NCBI GenBank assembly: GCA_025666215.1
Contig: CP102593.1
Coordinates: 310,001 to 374,000, forward strand
Direction: 5' to 3'
DNA length: 64,000 nucleotides
From: Xanthomonas campestris pv. phormiicola
GTDB taxonomy: Bacteria; Pseudomonadota; Gammaproteobacteria; Xanthomonadales; Xanthomonadaceae
The translations under genes were made by a program, and so were the position numbers. This document shows positions 20,401 through 29,712 of the stretch, piece by piece (position 1 is the stretch's first letter; the number at the start of each line of letters is the position of its first letter). The notes beneath the pieces were generated by a model. The model ran no database searches and was not told where the DNA came from. It saw only the letters and a list, made by a program, of their open reading frames with translations.

Positions 20401-20611
20401 CTCGCTGTGCCCGGCTGCTGTCGGGCCGGCGGCCGGACACGCGATCTCCGGCCGGCCTCTCCCAGCGTAACCGCTTGATTTCCCACGTCGCGTGGCGGCC
20501 GCAAGGCTGCCGGGGCCGTCGTCTCCCAGGCTATGGGCGACACCAATTGCGGATCCGTCCGCAAGAGCCCGGCCATCCATGGCCGGACTTCCTAACTTAT
20601 CGAGGTGCGTA
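20401..20611 (+). promoter_or_regulatory. Long structured leader of rpmB
   Basis: About 210 nt of untranslated leader without a supported ORF. Near its end lie a GCGGA-TCCG-TCCGC hairpin (20549-20562) and a CCGGCCAT-CC-ATGGCCGG perfect inverted repeat (20569-20586), followed by an unpaired ribosome-binding region (CGAGGTG, 20601-20607). The position suggests ribosomal-protein feedback or another post-transcriptional control; this is inference. Confidence 0.45.
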
Positions 20612-20848
20612 ATGTCCCGCGTATGCCAAGTGTCCGGCAAGCGTGTGCAGACGGGTAACAACGTCTCCCACGCCAACAACAGAACCCGTCGCCGCTTCCT
20701 GCCCAACCTGCACGAGCGCCGCTTCTGGGTCGCCAGCGAGAACCGCTGGATCAAGCTCCGTGTCTCCGCGCATGCGTTGCGCACCATCGACAAGAACGGG
20801 ATCGATGCCGTTCTGAAAGAGCTGCGCGCGCGCGGCGAAAAGGTCTGA
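20612..20848 (+). CDS. rpmB: 50S ribosomal protein L28
   Basis: A 78-residue L28, a small basic protein of the large ribosomal subunit. [20 protein letters not shown] followed by [12 protein letters not shown] is diagnostic. It carries a single cysteine, so it is the zinc-independent form. It is co-transcribed with rpmG (13-nt gap), the standard bacterial arrangement. Confidence 0.97.
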   Translation: MSRVCQVSGKRVQTGNNVSHANNRTRRRFLPNLHERRFWVASENRWIKLRVSAHALRTIDKNGIDAVLKELRARGEKV

Positions 20849-20861
20849 GGAGTAAACAATC

Positions 20862-21026
20862 ATGGCAGGCAAGCGTGACAAGATCCGTATGATTTCCTCG
20901 GCCGCCACCGGCCACTTCTACACCACGGACAAGAACAAGAAGAACACTCCGGGGAAGATGGAAATGATGAAGTACGACCCGGTCGTGCGTAAGCACGTGC
21001 TGTACAAGGAAGGCAAGATCAAGTGA
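20862..21026 (+). CDS. rpmG: 50S ribosomal protein L33
   Basis: A 54-residue L33. It starts [20 protein letters not shown] and ends with [17 protein letters not shown]. There are no CxxC pairs, so this is the zinc-free (C-minus) type. GAGGAG lies upstream of the start. An intrinsic terminator follows at 21065. Confidence 0.97.
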   Translation: MAGKRDKIRMISSAATGHFYTTDKNKKNTPGKMEMMKYDPVVRKHVLYKEGKIK

Positions 21027-21064
21027 TCGGCTGATCGCTGGATCGCCTTTCGAGGTCGACACGG

Positions 21065-21085
21065 AACCCGCCGCAAGGCGGGTTT
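21065..21085 (+). terminator. Intrinsic terminator of rpmB-rpmG
   Basis: AACCCGCC-GCAA-GGCGGGTT (21065-21084) forms an 8-bp stem with a tetraloop, with a short T run at its end (21083-21085). Confidence 0.75.
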
Positions 21086-21188
21086 CGTGCGTCTGGGGTC
21101 CGCGCATTCTGTGCCGGCTGCAGGCCGGCGCCGTGGCGCCAGGCAGGCGCCCGGCGCGCGCCGCCAGCCGCGGCACGGCACGCAATGG

Positions 21189-21216
21189 TTGCGTTTGCCG
21201 CCGCAGCCCGCAGAAT
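21189..21216 (+). promoter_or_regulatory. Putative promoter of the phospholipase D family gene
   Basis: TTGCGT (21189-21194) and CAGAAT (21211-21216) with a 16-bp spacer; predicted start about 22 nt before the ATG at 21246, which has GAAAGGG upstream. Confidence 0.45.
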
Positions 21217-21245
21217 CGGGCGACTTGGCGTGCGAAAGGGTCGCG

Positions 21246-22664
21246 ATGCTGCCGTTCTGGTTGGAAGGCACCTGGCTGCTGGCGCTGGACTGGCTGATCC
21301 GGCTGGTGGCGTTGTTGTGGATTCCTGCGCGCACCACGCCCGGGGCGGCGCGCAGCTGGCTGCTGCTGGTGGGCTTCGTGCCGGTGCTCGGCCTGCCGCT
21401 GTACCTGCTGCTGGGCCACCCGTGGCTGTCGCGCGAGCGCATCCAGCGCCAGGCGCAGGCCTCGCAGGTGATCCGCGAGCAGCAGGTGCCGATGACCGCG
21501 CTGCGCTGGACCCCGCCCGCCGACACCGCGATCGCCGAGGTGGTGCCGCTGATCGAGCGCCAGGGCGACTTCATGCCCACCCACGGCAACACCGTGGAAT
21601 TGCTGGATCGCTATGAGGACTCGTTGCAGGCGCTGCTCGACGACATCGACGCGGCGGTGGAGCGTGTGCACCTGCTGTACTACCTGATGTTCGACGATGC
21701 GGTCGGCGATGCGGTCGTGGCCGCGTTGCTGCGTGCCGCCGCGCGCGGCGTGCGCTGCCGCCTGCTGCTCGATGCGCGCGGCGGCAAGCGCGGCCTGCGC
21801 CGCTACCGCAAGCGGCTGCGCGCCGCAGGCATCGAGGTGCAGGCGCTGCTGCCGGGCGGGCTGCGCTGGCGCCGCAGCGGGCGCATGGACCTGCGCAACC
21901 ACCGCAAGATCGCGGTGATCGACAACCGCGTCGGCTACACCGGTTCGCAGAACCTGGCCGCGGCCGACTTCGTGCGCGGCCACCCCAACCGCGAACTGGT
22001 GGTGCGCCTGCAGGGGCCGGTGGTCGGGCACCTGGAGGCGGTGTTCGCCAGCGACTGGTTCATCGAGACCGGGCAGCGCCTGCGCGTGGCCGACGGCACC
22101 GCGGTGCACGGCGCCGACACCGCCACGCAACTGCTGCCCAGCGGCCCGGCGTATCCGTTCGAGAACGCGCGCGATGCGGTCAATGCGCTGATCCACCTGG
22201 CGCGGCGGCGGATCGTGATGGTCACGCCGTACTTCGTGCCCGACGAGGCCACGCTCAGCGCGCTGCGCATCGCCGCGCTGTCCGGGGTGGACGTGCAGCT
22301 GATCCTGTCGGAGAGCAGCAACCAGCGGCTCACCGCCTGGGCGCAGGAGGCCTACTACGACGAACTGCTGCGCAGCGGGGTCAAGATCGCGCTGTACCGG
22401 CCGTGCTTCCTGCATGCCAAGCACCTGAGCGTGGACGAGGGCATCGCCCTGGTCGGCTCGATCAACCTGGACATCCGCTCCTTCGCGCTGAACGCGGAGA
22501 TCGGCGTGCTGTGCTACTGCGCCGAGGTGGTGCAGCGGCTGCGCGCGGTGGAGGCCGATTATCTGGCCGATGCGCGCGCGCTGTCGCTGCAGGACTGGCG
22601 CAAGCGGCCCACCTGGCGGCGCAGCCGCGAAGGCATCGCCCGCCTGGCCGATGCGTTGATGTGA
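21246..22664 (+). CDS. Cardiolipin synthase-type phospholipase D family protein
   Basis: A 472-residue membrane-bound phosphatidyltransferase. Two N-terminal helices (residues ~5-25 and 36-56) precede two PLD domains. HKD motif 1 is NHRKIAVIDNRVGYTGSQN (H219, K221) and HKD motif 2 is HAKHLSVDEGIALVGSINLD (H390, K392). Both His/Lys/Asp sets are intact, so it should be active. The architecture equals bacterial Cls enzymes that join two phosphatidylglycerols into cardiolipin. A related phosphatidyltransferase activity is possible. Confidence 0.9.
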   Translation: MLPFWLEGTWLLALDWLIRLVALLWIPARTTPGAARSWLLLVGFVPVLGLPLYLLLGHPWLSRERIQRQAQASQVIREQQVPMTALRWTPPADTAIAEVVPLIERQGDFMPTHGNTVELLDRYEDSLQALLDDIDAAVERVHLLYYLMFDDAVGDAVVAALLRAAARGVRCRLLLDARGGKRGLRRYRKRLRAAGIEVQALLPGGLRWRRSGRMDLRNHRKIAVIDNRVGYTGSQNLAAADFVRGHPNRELVVRLQGPVVGHLEAVFASDWFIETGQRLRVADGTAVHGADTATQLLPSGPAYPFENARDAVNALIHLARRRIVMVTPYFVPDEATLSALRIAALSGVDVQLILSESSNQRLTAWAQEAYYDELLRSGVKIALYRPCFLHAKHLSVDEGIALVGSINLDIRSFALNAEIGVLCYCAEVVQRLRAVEADYLADARALSLQDWRKRPTWRRSREGIARLADALM

Positions 22665-22766
22665 ATGCGCGCGCACATGACAGCATGATGTCGCCGCCAT
22701 GCGCGATGTTCGCGCCGACATGAGCGATGGTTCTTAGCCGCGGGCGGAGCCGGCGGGGGCATCCCT

Positions 22767-22772
22767 TACAAT
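22767..22772 (+). promoter_or_regulatory. -10 element of the FAD/NAD(P) protein gene, leaderless-type
   Basis: TACAAT ends seven bases before the ATG at 22780. No Shine-Dalgarno sequence fits between them. Confidence 0.45.
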
Positions 22773-22779
22773 CGCCGGT

Positions 22780-24186
22780 ATGAGCGACCTCTTGCCCACC
22801 GCATCCGATGGCGACTGCGACTGCGATATCGCCATCGTCGGCGGCGGCGCGGCCGGCACGCTGGTGGCGCTGCACCTGCTGCGGCAGGCCACGCAGGCGC
22901 TGCGGCTGCAGCTGATCGAACCGCAGGCGGCGCTGGCGCAGGGCGTGGCCTATGCGACGCCGTGCGCGGAGCACCTGCTGAACGTGCCGGCCGGGCGCAT
23001 GAGCGCCTTCGCCGAGCTGCCCGACGACTTCCTCGACTGGCTGCAGCAGCAGGGGCTGTATCCGGCGCTGCAACGCGACGCGCTGGCGCAGGCCTACGTG
23101 CAGCGCCGCCATTACGCCGACTACCTGCGCGCGCGGCTGGCGCAGGCGCAGGCCGCAAGCCTGGCGCACTTGCAGTGGCGGCAGCAGCGGGTGGTGGCAT
23201 TGGACCGGGACGCGCGCGGCCAGGCGTTGCACCTGCAGGATGGGGCGACGCTGCGCGCGCAGGCGACGGTGCTGGCGCTGGGCAACAGCCTGCGCCCGTT
23301 GCCGGCGCGCGGTGCGGCCAGCCTGCCCGCGCACGTGCGCGTGGACGCCTGGCACTACGAACAGCTGCGCGCGATCCCGCGCGAGTCCACGGTGTGCATC
23401 GTCGGCGCCGGCCTGAGCATGGCCGACAGCGTGCTGACCCTGCTCGCCAATGCGCACCGCGGCCCGGTGCACGTGATCTCGCGGCACGCAATATTGCCGC
23501 TGCCGCATGCCGGGCATGCCGGCCACGCCGCGGCCGACTTCGACCCGCAGCCGTTGCTGGCGCTGCCGTTGCGCCAGCGCCTGCGCGCGCTGCGCCGGCA
23601 TGCGGCCGCGGCGCAGGCGCGCGGCCTGCCCTGGCAGGGCGTGATGGAGCGGCTGCGGCCGCTGGGCCAGACGCTGTGGCAGTCGCTGTCGGCCACCGAC
23701 CAGCGGCGCTTCCTGCGCCATGCCGTGCGCTACTGGGACGCGCACCGGCACCGCATCGCCGCACCGGTGTTCGCGCAATTGCAGGCGATGCGCCGGGTCG
23801 GCCAGTTGCGCGTGCACCGCGCGCGGCTGGACACGGTGTTCCCGGTCGGTGCCTGCGTGCAGGTCAACGCGGTCGGTCCCGATGGCCTGGCGCTGCAACT
23901 GGACGCGCATTACCTGGTCAACGCCACCGGCGTGGAACTGCGCGCGCAGACCATGCGCAACCCGCTGCTGCACCAGCTGCTGGGCTGCGGCCACGCCGCG
24001 CCCGGCCCGCACGGCATCGGCGTGGCCACCGCACCCGATGGCGCGCTGCTCGATGCCGACGGCCATGTCGATGCGCGCATCCGCGTGCTCGGCAGCCTGC
24101 GCATCGGCAGCCTGTGGGAAAGCCTGGCGATCCCGGAACTGCGCGTGCAGGCGCAGCAGCAGGCGCAGGCGTTGCTGGCGTCGTAG
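22780..24186 (+). CDS. FAD/NAD(P)-binding oxidoreductase-like protein (COG4529 type)
   Basis: A 468-residue protein with an N-terminal dinucleotide-binding fold, DIAIVGGGAAGTLVALHLL at ~residues 15-33. It also has the family-typical YATPCAEHLLNVPAGRMSAF and a second nucleotide-binding stretch, VCIVGAGLSMADSVLTLL, at ~205-222. It ends with IGSLWESLAIPELRVQA. Members are predicted flavoprotein oxidoreductases of unknown substrate. It stands between the Cls-type gene and uvrD on the same strand with independent promoter-like boxes. Confidence 0.8.
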   Translation: MSDLLPTASDGDCDCDIAIVGGGAAGTLVALHLLRQATQALRLQLIEPQAALAQGVAYATPCAEHLLNVPAGRMSAFAELPDDFLDWLQQQGLYPALQRDALAQAYVQRRHYADYLRARLAQAQAASLAHLQWRQQRVVALDRDARGQALHLQDGATLRAQATVLALGNSLRPLPARGAASLPAHVRVDAWHYEQLRAIPRESTVCIVGAGLSMADSVLTLLANAHRGPVHVISRHAILPLPHAGHAGHAAADFDPQPLLALPLRQRLRALRRHAAAAQARGLPWQGVMERLRPLGQTLWQSLSATDQRRFLRHAVRYWDAHRHRIAAPVFAQLQAMRRVGQLRVHRARLDTVFPVGACVQVNAVGPDGLALQLDAHYLVNATGVELRAQTMRNPLLHQLLGCGHAAPGPHGIGVATAPDGALLDADGHVDARIRVLGSLRIGSLWESLAIPELRVQAQQQAQALLAS

Positions 24187-24221
24187 GGGGCCAGGGCCGG
24201 TCCCGGCTCCCGCACATGGCG

Positions 24222-24227
24222 TAAAAT
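24222..24227 (+). promoter_or_regulatory. -10 element of uvrD, leaderless-type
   Basis: TAAAAT ends six bases before the uvrD GTG start at 24234, again leaving no ribosome binding site. Confidence 0.45.
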
Positions 24228-24233
24228 GCCCGG

Positions 24234-26435
24234 GTGGATGTCTCCCATTTGCTCGATGATCTGAACCCCGCCCAGCGCGAGGCCGTCTCCGCCCCGTCCG
24301 GCCATTACCTGGTCCTGGCCGGCGCCGGGTCCGGCAAGACGCGCGTGCTCACCCACCGCATCGCCTGGCTCAACGAAGTCCACGGCGTGCCGGTGCACGG
24401 CATCTTTGCGGTCACCTTCACCAACAAGGCGGCTGGCGAGATGCGCCACCGCACCGACCTGCAGCTGCGCAACGGCAGCCGCGGCATGTGGATCGGCACC
24501 TTCCACGGCCTGGCGCACCGCCTGCTGCGCCTGCACTGGACCGACGCCAAGCTGCCGGAAAGCTTCCAGGTGCTGGATTCGGACGACCAGCTGCGGCTGG
24601 TCAAGCGCGTGGTGCAGCAGCTGGAACTGGACGAGGGCAAGTTCCCGCCCAAGCAGATTGTGTGGTGGATCAACCAGCAGAAGGACGAGGGCCGGCGCGC
24701 GCAGCACATCCAGCCCGAGCCGCGCGACGAGTGGACCACCACCTTGCGCAGCGCCTACGCGCTGTACCAGGAGCGTTGCGATCGCGCCGGCCTGGTCGAT
24801 TTCGCCGAGCTGCTGCTGCGCGCGCACGAACTGCTGCGCGACAATCCGGCATTGCTGGCGCATTACCGCAGCCGCTTCAGCGAGATCCTGGTCGACGAGT
24901 TCCAGGACACCAACGCGATCCAGTATGCGTTCGTGCGCGTGCTCGCCGGCGAGACCGGGCGCGTGTTCGTGGTCGGCGACGACGACCAGGCGATCTACGG
25001 CTGGCGCGGCGCCAAGGTCGAGAACGTGCAGCGCTTCCTGAAGGATTTCCCGAACGCGCAGACCATCCGCCTGGAGCAGAACTACCGTTCCAGCGCCAAC
25101 ATCCTCAACGCCGCCAACGCGGTGATCGCGCACAACCCGGACCGCATCGGCAAGCAGCTGTGGACCGATTCGGGCGACGGCGACCCGATCGACCTGTATG
25201 CGGCCTACAACGAGATCGACGAGGCGCGCTACGTGGTCGAGCGCGTGCGCCAGTGGGTGCGCGACGGCGGCAGCTACAGCGAGGCGGCGGTGCTCTACCG
25301 CAGCAACGCGCAGTCGCGCGCGTTCGAAGAATCGCTGATCGCCGAGCAGGTGCCGTACCGCGTCTACGGCGGCATGCGCTTCTTCGAGCGCGCCGAAATC
25401 AAGGACACCCTGGCCTACCTGCGCATGGTCGCCAACCGCGCCGACGACGCGGCGTTCGAGCGCGCGGTGAACACGCCCACGCGCGGCATCGGCGACCGCA
25501 CCCTGGACGAAGTGCGGCGCCTGGCGCGCGCGCAGTCGCTGTCGCTGTGGGCCGCCGCGCAACAGGCCGCGCAAGCGGGCGGCGACCTGGCGGCGCGCGC
25601 GCGCAATGCGCTGGCGCAGTTCCTGGGGCTGATCGAGCAATTGTCCGCCGAAGTGGCCGAGCTGCCGCTGCCCGAGCAGATCGACCAGGTGCTGGCGCGT
25701 TCGGCGCTGCGCGAGCACTGGAGCAAGGAAAGCCGCGGCGGGCTGGATTCGGAATCGCGCACCGACAACCTCGACGAACTGGTCTCGGTCGCCTCGCGCT
25801 TCGTGCGCGCCGACAACGACGCCGACGCCGACGAAGGCCGCCAGGCAATGACCGAACTGGTCGCGTTCCTGGCCTACGCCTCGCTGGAGGCCGGCGAAGG
25901 TCAGGCCCAGGCCGGCGAAGAGGGCGTGCAGCTGATGACGCTGCATTCGGCCAAAGGGCTGGAGTTCCCGCTGGTGTTCCTGGTCGGCATGGAGGATGGC
26001 CTGTTCCCCAGCGCGCGTTCGCTGGAAGAGAGCGGGCGGCTGGAGGAAGAGCGGCGCCTGGCCTACGTCGGCATCACCCGCGCCCGCCACAAGCTGGTGC
26101 TCAGCTATGCCGAATCGCGGCGCATCCATGGCCAGGACAACTATAACGTGCCTTCGCGCTTCCTGCGCGAGATCCCGCGCGAGCTGCTGCACGAAGTGCG
26201 GCCGAAGGTGCAGGTCTCGCGCAGCGCCTCGCTGGGCGCGCCGCGCAATCCCGGCCACAGTGTCATCGAAGCCCCGGCGATCCGGCTCGGCGCCAACGTG
26301 CAGCACCCCAAGTTCGGCGGCGGCGTGGTCATCGACTACGAAGGCAACGGCGCGCACGCGCGGGTGCAGGTGCAGTTCGACGAGGTCGGCGCGAAGTGGC
26401 TGGTGATGGCGTACGCGAACCTGACGGTGATCTGA
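24234..26435 (+). CDS. uvrD: DNA helicase II UvrD
   Basis: A 733-residue superfamily 1A 3'-5' helicase for nucleotide-excision and mismatch repair. Walker A AGAGSGKT lies at residues ~28-35. DEFQDTNAIQY (~222) is Walker B, VVGDDDQAIYGWRGA motif III, and LMTLHSAKGLEFPLVF and YVGITRARHKLVLSYA are late motifs. The C-terminus has the UvrD-specific KFGGGVVIDYEGNGAHARVQ (RNA polymerase-binding Tudor-like region), which separates it from Rep and PcrA. The start is GTG; no upstream alternative fits. Confidence 0.96.
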   Translation: MDVSHLLDDLNPAQREAVSAPSGHYLVLAGAGSGKTRVLTHRIAWLNEVHGVPVHGIFAVTFTNKAAGEMRHRTDLQLRNGSRGMWIGTFHGLAHRLLRLHWTDAKLPESFQVLDSDDQLRLVKRVVQQLELDEGKFPPKQIVWWINQQKDEGRRAQHIQPEPRDEWTTTLRSAYALYQERCDRAGLVDFAELLLRAHELLRDNPALLAHYRSRFSEILVDEFQDTNAIQYAFVRVLAGETGRVFVVGDDDQAIYGWRGAKVENVQRFLKDFPNAQTIRLEQNYRSSANILNAANAVIAHNPDRIGKQLWTDSGDGDPIDLYAAYNEIDEARYVVERVRQWVRDGGSYSEAAVLYRSNAQSRAFEESLIAEQVPYRVYGGMRFFERAEIKDTLAYLRMVANRADDAAFERAVNTPTRGIGDRTLDEVRRLARAQSLSLWAAAQQAAQAGGDLAARARNALAQFLGLIEQLSAEVAELPLPEQIDQVLARSALREHWSKESRGGLDSESRTDNLDELVSVASRFVRADNDADADEGRQAMTELVAFLAYASLEAGEGQAQAGEEGVQLMTLHSAKGLEFPLVFLVGMEDGLFPSARSLEESGRLEEERRLAYVGITRARHKLVLSYAESRRIHGQDNYNVPSRFLREIPRELLHEVRPKVQVSRSASLGAPRNPGHSVIEAPAIRLGANVQHPKFGGGVVIDYEGNGAHARVQVQFDEVGAKWLVMAYANLTVI

Positions 26436-26436
26436 C

Positions 26437-26749
26437 GGGGCGTGCGCGGTGTTGAGTCCACCCTAGGTCGGAAATAGCGGGGCGCAAGCCCGTCCTGCAA
26501 GGCACCCGGCCAGCCCGCCAAGCCTCTGTAGGAGGCTTCAGCCGCGACCAACGAAGCCACGACGCTTCCGGCGCCGGAAGCCGCCACGGCGGACGTCCCT
26601 CCGCGGCGCGCCCGGTCAGCCACCGCGGCGCAAGTCCTTTGCGGGAGCGGCTTGCGTTGCGACGAAGGAAGCCCCGCTGCCCTCAGCCTATCCGGAATAA
26701 CTCGCCGCAAGCCCAGGTGAGCGGCGCGACAGGGCGCAGGGACGTGCGC
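26437..26749. repeat. Gene-free stretch with REP sequences
   Basis: 313 bp without a supportable gene. A REP copy TGTAGGAGGCTTCAGCCGCG (26527-26546) lies in the middle, and a second degenerate one (GCGGGAGCGGCTTGCG) near 26640. Nothing else is seen. Confidence 0.65.
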
Positions 26750-27136
26750 TCACTGCCCCGCCGGCGGCTGCCAGAGCTCCACCTTGTTGCCTTCCGGGTC
26801 GATCACCCAGGCGAATTTCCCGTATTCGGAATCGTCCACGCGATCGAGCACGTTGCAGCCTTCTTCGCGCAATACCCTGACCAGCGCATGCAGATCGTCC
26901 ACGCGGTAATTGATCATGAAAGGCGCCGTGCTTGGCGCGAACGCGTCGTCTTGTGCCGAGCCGATCGACCAGATGGTGGTGCCGGCGACCGGCGCGCCTG
27001 TGCCGTCGGTCCAGGCGAACGCAGTGCCGCCCCATTCCTGCACGTCGATGCCCAGATGGCGCCGGTACCAGGCCTGCAGCGCCGCAGCGTCGCGGGCCTG
27101 GAAGACGATGCCGCCGATTCCCGTGACACGCTTCAT
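26750..27136 (-). CDS. VOC family (glyoxalase/bleomycin-resistance fold) protein
   Basis: A 128-residue single vicinal-oxygen-chelate domain. It has the paired beta-alpha-beta pattern: ITGIGGIVFQARDAAAL-like N-terminus (actual VTGIGGIVFQARD), LQAWYRRHLGIDV, and the C-terminal WVIDPEGNKVELWQPP, where the glutamate of VELW is the usual metal ligand. The first-strand ligand is a glutamine or missing, so activity is uncertain. No substrate can be assigned. Confidence 0.82.
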   Translation of the reverse strand: MKRVTGIGGIVFQARDAAALQAWYRRHLGIDVQEWGGTAFAWTDGTGAPVAGTTIWSIGSAQDDAFAPSTAPFMINYRVDDLHALVRVLREEGCNVLDRVDDSEYGKFAWVIDPEGNKVELWQPPAGQ

Positions 27137-27249
27137 GCGACGTTCCAGAAACGGGGAGTGAGCGGGATGGTTTCGCGTCCTGGTCGCCGGGTCAAGCCGT
27201 ACCGCGAGCCGGTATCAACCGCCAGCCGTGCGTGCCCGAGGAAACGCGC

Positions 27250-27837
27250 TCATTCCCAGAAGCTGTACTTGCGCGCCAGCGCCAGTTGCTCGCCGCCGAC
27301 GAAATGCCCGGTCAGTTGCTTGAAGCCGACCGTGCCGATGAAGGTGGAGGACGGGCAGCCCGGAGGTGCGTGCGACGGCAACGCGATGCGCAGCTGGTCG
27401 GCGGTCATCGTCACCAGGCCGATCGACGGCGGGCCGGCCTTGCCGTCGGCGCACTGCACGACCGCGTAATAGTCCTGTCCTGCACCTCCACCTGCGCCGC
27501 GGTCGGCCTTGACGATGAAGATCTCGTAGCCGTACAGCAGGCCGTTCTTGTCCAGCTCCAGGGTCGAGAACATCCCGGTCTGGCGCGGCTGGCAGCCGCT
27601 CAGCGCGAGCAGCGCCAGCATCAGCACGATGGCGCGCGCGACCGGGCGCATGCATCGTGCAGGCGCCGATGCGGGCTGCCGCGGCACGGACCGGAGCGCG
27701 GCTTCCGGCGGCGCATGCCGATCCGAGGAATGCGCCGAAAGCGCAGCTTGCATGATCGCTGCGGTCTGCGCGTTCCCGCCTTGCGCGACTGTCGCGGGAG
27801 CCGAGCGGAGTTTCTGCGTCTTGAACCGATCGAACAT
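27250..27837 (-). CDS. Hypothetical lipoprotein with uncertain start
   Basis: The mature part is a secreted protein of unknown function. A good lipoprotein signal (MRPVARAIVLMLALLALSGC) begins at an internal ATG at 27651, giving 133 residues. However, the only strong Shine-Dalgarno sequence (AGGAGA, 5 nt away) precedes the ATG at 27837, which would add a 62-residue polar N-terminus in the same frame. The longer form (195 residues) is listed because of that site; the shorter is what a lipoprotein would need. The C-terminal half (TGMFSTLELDKNGLLYGYEI; VGFKQLTGHFVGGEQLALAR) matches no family I know. Confidence 0.5.
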   Translation of the reverse strand: MFDRFKTQKLRSAPATVAQGGNAQTAAIMQAALSAHSSDRHAPPEAALRSVPRQPASAPARCMRPVARAIVLMLALLALSGCQPRQTGMFSTLELDKNGLLYGYEIFIVKADRGAGGGAGQDYYAVVQCADGKAGPPSIGLVTMTADQLRIALPSHAPPGCPSSTFIGTVGFKQLTGHFVGGEQLALARKYSFWE

Positions 27838-27954
27838 GAGGTCTCCTGTGAAACCCAGGCCGGGAATCGCAACCCACCGCAGCGCCTTGGGTGCGGTGCA
27901 ATGGCGGCTGGCAAGGCCTGCATTTCGGCTTAAATATTGATTTGCATCTAATTT

Positions 27955-27976
27955 AATGTGTGAATCTTGACACATT
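27955..27976. promoter_or_regulatory. Operator-like inverted repeat in an AT-rich promoter region
   Basis: AATGTGT-N8-ACACATT is a perfect 7-bp-arm inverted repeat with an 8-bp spacer. It sits in an unusually AT-rich patch (27930-27990) upstream of the lipoprotein gene and contains TTGACA (27967-27972, plus strand). A repressor or activator site is plausible. Confidence 0.4.
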
Positions 27977-28181
27977 TACTGTCTGCCAGACAATGCGTCA
28001 TGGTCCCGCTCAGTGCCTGGACGCGCGCTGCCGGCAACGACCGACGGCCAGTGCATTTTCCCTCATCGCCAGGCCCACGACCGGCGATCGGATCGATCGC
28101 CGATGCGTCGCCGCCGGCAGGCCGCGCCAGTCGCCTCGGCTGGCCGGCGCGTTGGGGGCTGCGGTGTCGAGAAGGGCATCG

Positions 28182-29591
28182 TCATCGTTGCAGCAGCGAC
28201 GGCGCGGACCGCGGCACCACCACTGCCCGGCCGCCGCATACCGTCCGTGCCGACGGCAACGCCTGTAACTGCTGCAGCGTCTGCGCTGCGAGGTGATGGG
28301 TCATCACTACGGTGATGCCATTGTCCGGATGGATGTCGCGCCAGCGCCGGTTGCTGATCCAGCGGCGCTTGTGCAGCGATTCGTTGACCTGCCAGAGGTT
28401 GTAGCGGCGGTGCGACGATTCGAAGACCATCTTTGCCGGCCAGTATTCGGCCATGATGGTCGAGCCGGGAGGCGCCACCGCGTTGAGGCATGCGGTTTCC
28501 TGCCGATAGTCGTCCAGCAGCGGCGCTTGCAGCCGTATGCCGCAATACCCGACCAGCCCCACGCTGGCGAGCAGCATGACCAGCACTCGCGTCGTGCCCG
28601 ACATCTGCAGCAGCGCATAGGTATAGGCCAGGATCGAGACCGCGTAGGCGATGACCACATAGCGGAAGCCGCCGACGTCCTTGATCAGCCCGGCGCCGCC
28701 GACCAGCAGCAAGGTCACCAGCAGCGCGGCATAGAGGCAAGCCAGCGTCGCCGGCAATTTGCGCCGGTGAGCCAGCCAGGCCAGTGGAATCGCCGGCACC
28801 AGCAGCAGTGACCAGGCGTGGCGCATCGCGTGATACGTTTCGGCGCCGCTCGGCAGTGAACCCCTGACCTGTTCGCGCAACGATCCATTGACCAGATAGG
28901 AAATCACGAACATCAGGATCGATATCAGCCCGAACGGCACGGCGATGCCCAGCCATGGCCGCCACTGCCGCGGACGCGCGCTGACCAGCAGGAGTGCGCC
29001 GAAATACAGCGAGAAATAGAAGTCCGACAGCGTCAGCAACACCAAGGCCGCAAAGCTCAGCGCCCAGTGCCGGCGCAACAGGGCGAAGCAGTCATCGTGC
29101 GCATACAGGTACAGCGCGATCGCGCCGAGCGCGGCGGTACCGTGATGCACCAGGACGAAGCTCGCATCGACCGTGCAGAAGAACTCCGGCGGCAGCAGCG
29201 CGATGCCGGCCAGCGCCAACGCCGCCGTGGCGGCGACACCGGCAACGAACCCGTCGCCGAAACGCACCTGCGCGGTCCTGCGCAAGTACAGGGCGATCAG
29301 GAGCAGGAACGGCAGCAGCTGGATCGGCGCGGCCGCCAGGTAGAACGCCTGCGGATCGCCGGTCGCCGCGGCGATGGGCAGCGCCAGCAGCACGTCCGGC
29401 ACGACGAACGGGGCGGCCGAGAACCTCCAGCCATCCAGCGTGCCGAACTGCAGCAGATCCATCGCCTGCGAATATGGGTAGAGCGCGTCAGAGTTGTAGT
29501 CGCCGTTCAGGGCGATCGCAATGGCAGTGACGATCAGGCAGGCGACGCCGAGCGAAAGCAGCGCGAGGTGGCGAGACGTCGTTGAGTTCAT
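28182..29591 (-). CDS. Polytopic membrane protein, glycosyltransferase-like
   Basis: A 469-residue integral membrane protein with about ten hydrophobic segments. It starts with a TM and a periplasmic NGDYNSDALYPYSQAMDLL loop, whose Asp residues resemble the first loop of GT-C (PMT/ArnT-like) transferases. The C-terminal ~120 residues are soluble (MAEYWPAKMVFESSHRRYN; DNGITVVMTHHLAAQTL). It is adjacent to a decayed GtrB/DPM1-type transferase on the same strand, the usual partner of such proteins, so lipid-linked sugar transfer is a reasonable guess. No exact family is recognised. Confidence 0.6.
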   Translation of the reverse strand: MNSTTSRHLALLSLGVACLIVTAIAIALNGDYNSDALYPYSQAMDLLQFGTLDGWRFSAAPFVVPDVLLALPIAAATGDPQAFYLAAAPIQLLPFLLLIALYLRRTAQVRFGDGFVAGVAATAALALAGIALLPPEFFCTVDASFVLVHHGTAALGAIALYLYAHDDCFALLRRHWALSFAALVLLTLSDFYFSLYFGALLLVSARPRQWRPWLGIAVPFGLISILMFVISYLVNGSLREQVRGSLPSGAETYHAMRHAWSLLLVPAIPLAWLAHRRKLPATLACLYAALLVTLLLVGGAGLIKDVGGFRYVVIAYAVSILAYTYALLQMSGTTRVLVMLLASVGLVGYCGIRLQAPLLDDYRQETACLNAVAPPGSTIMAEYWPAKMVFESSHRRYNLWQVNESLHKRRWISNRRWRDIHPDNGITVVMTHHLAAQTLQQLQALPSARTVCGGRAVVVPRSAPSLLQR

Positions 29592-29712
29592 GTGTCGGCG
29601 GAATCGGCGGCAGGGAAGGAGTGCGTTACACGCGTATGGTCAACGCTGCCCGGCCGCACTGTGTGTCGCCGCATGCGATGCGCCGACATGCGCGCGCAGT
29701 GCACGCGACCGT

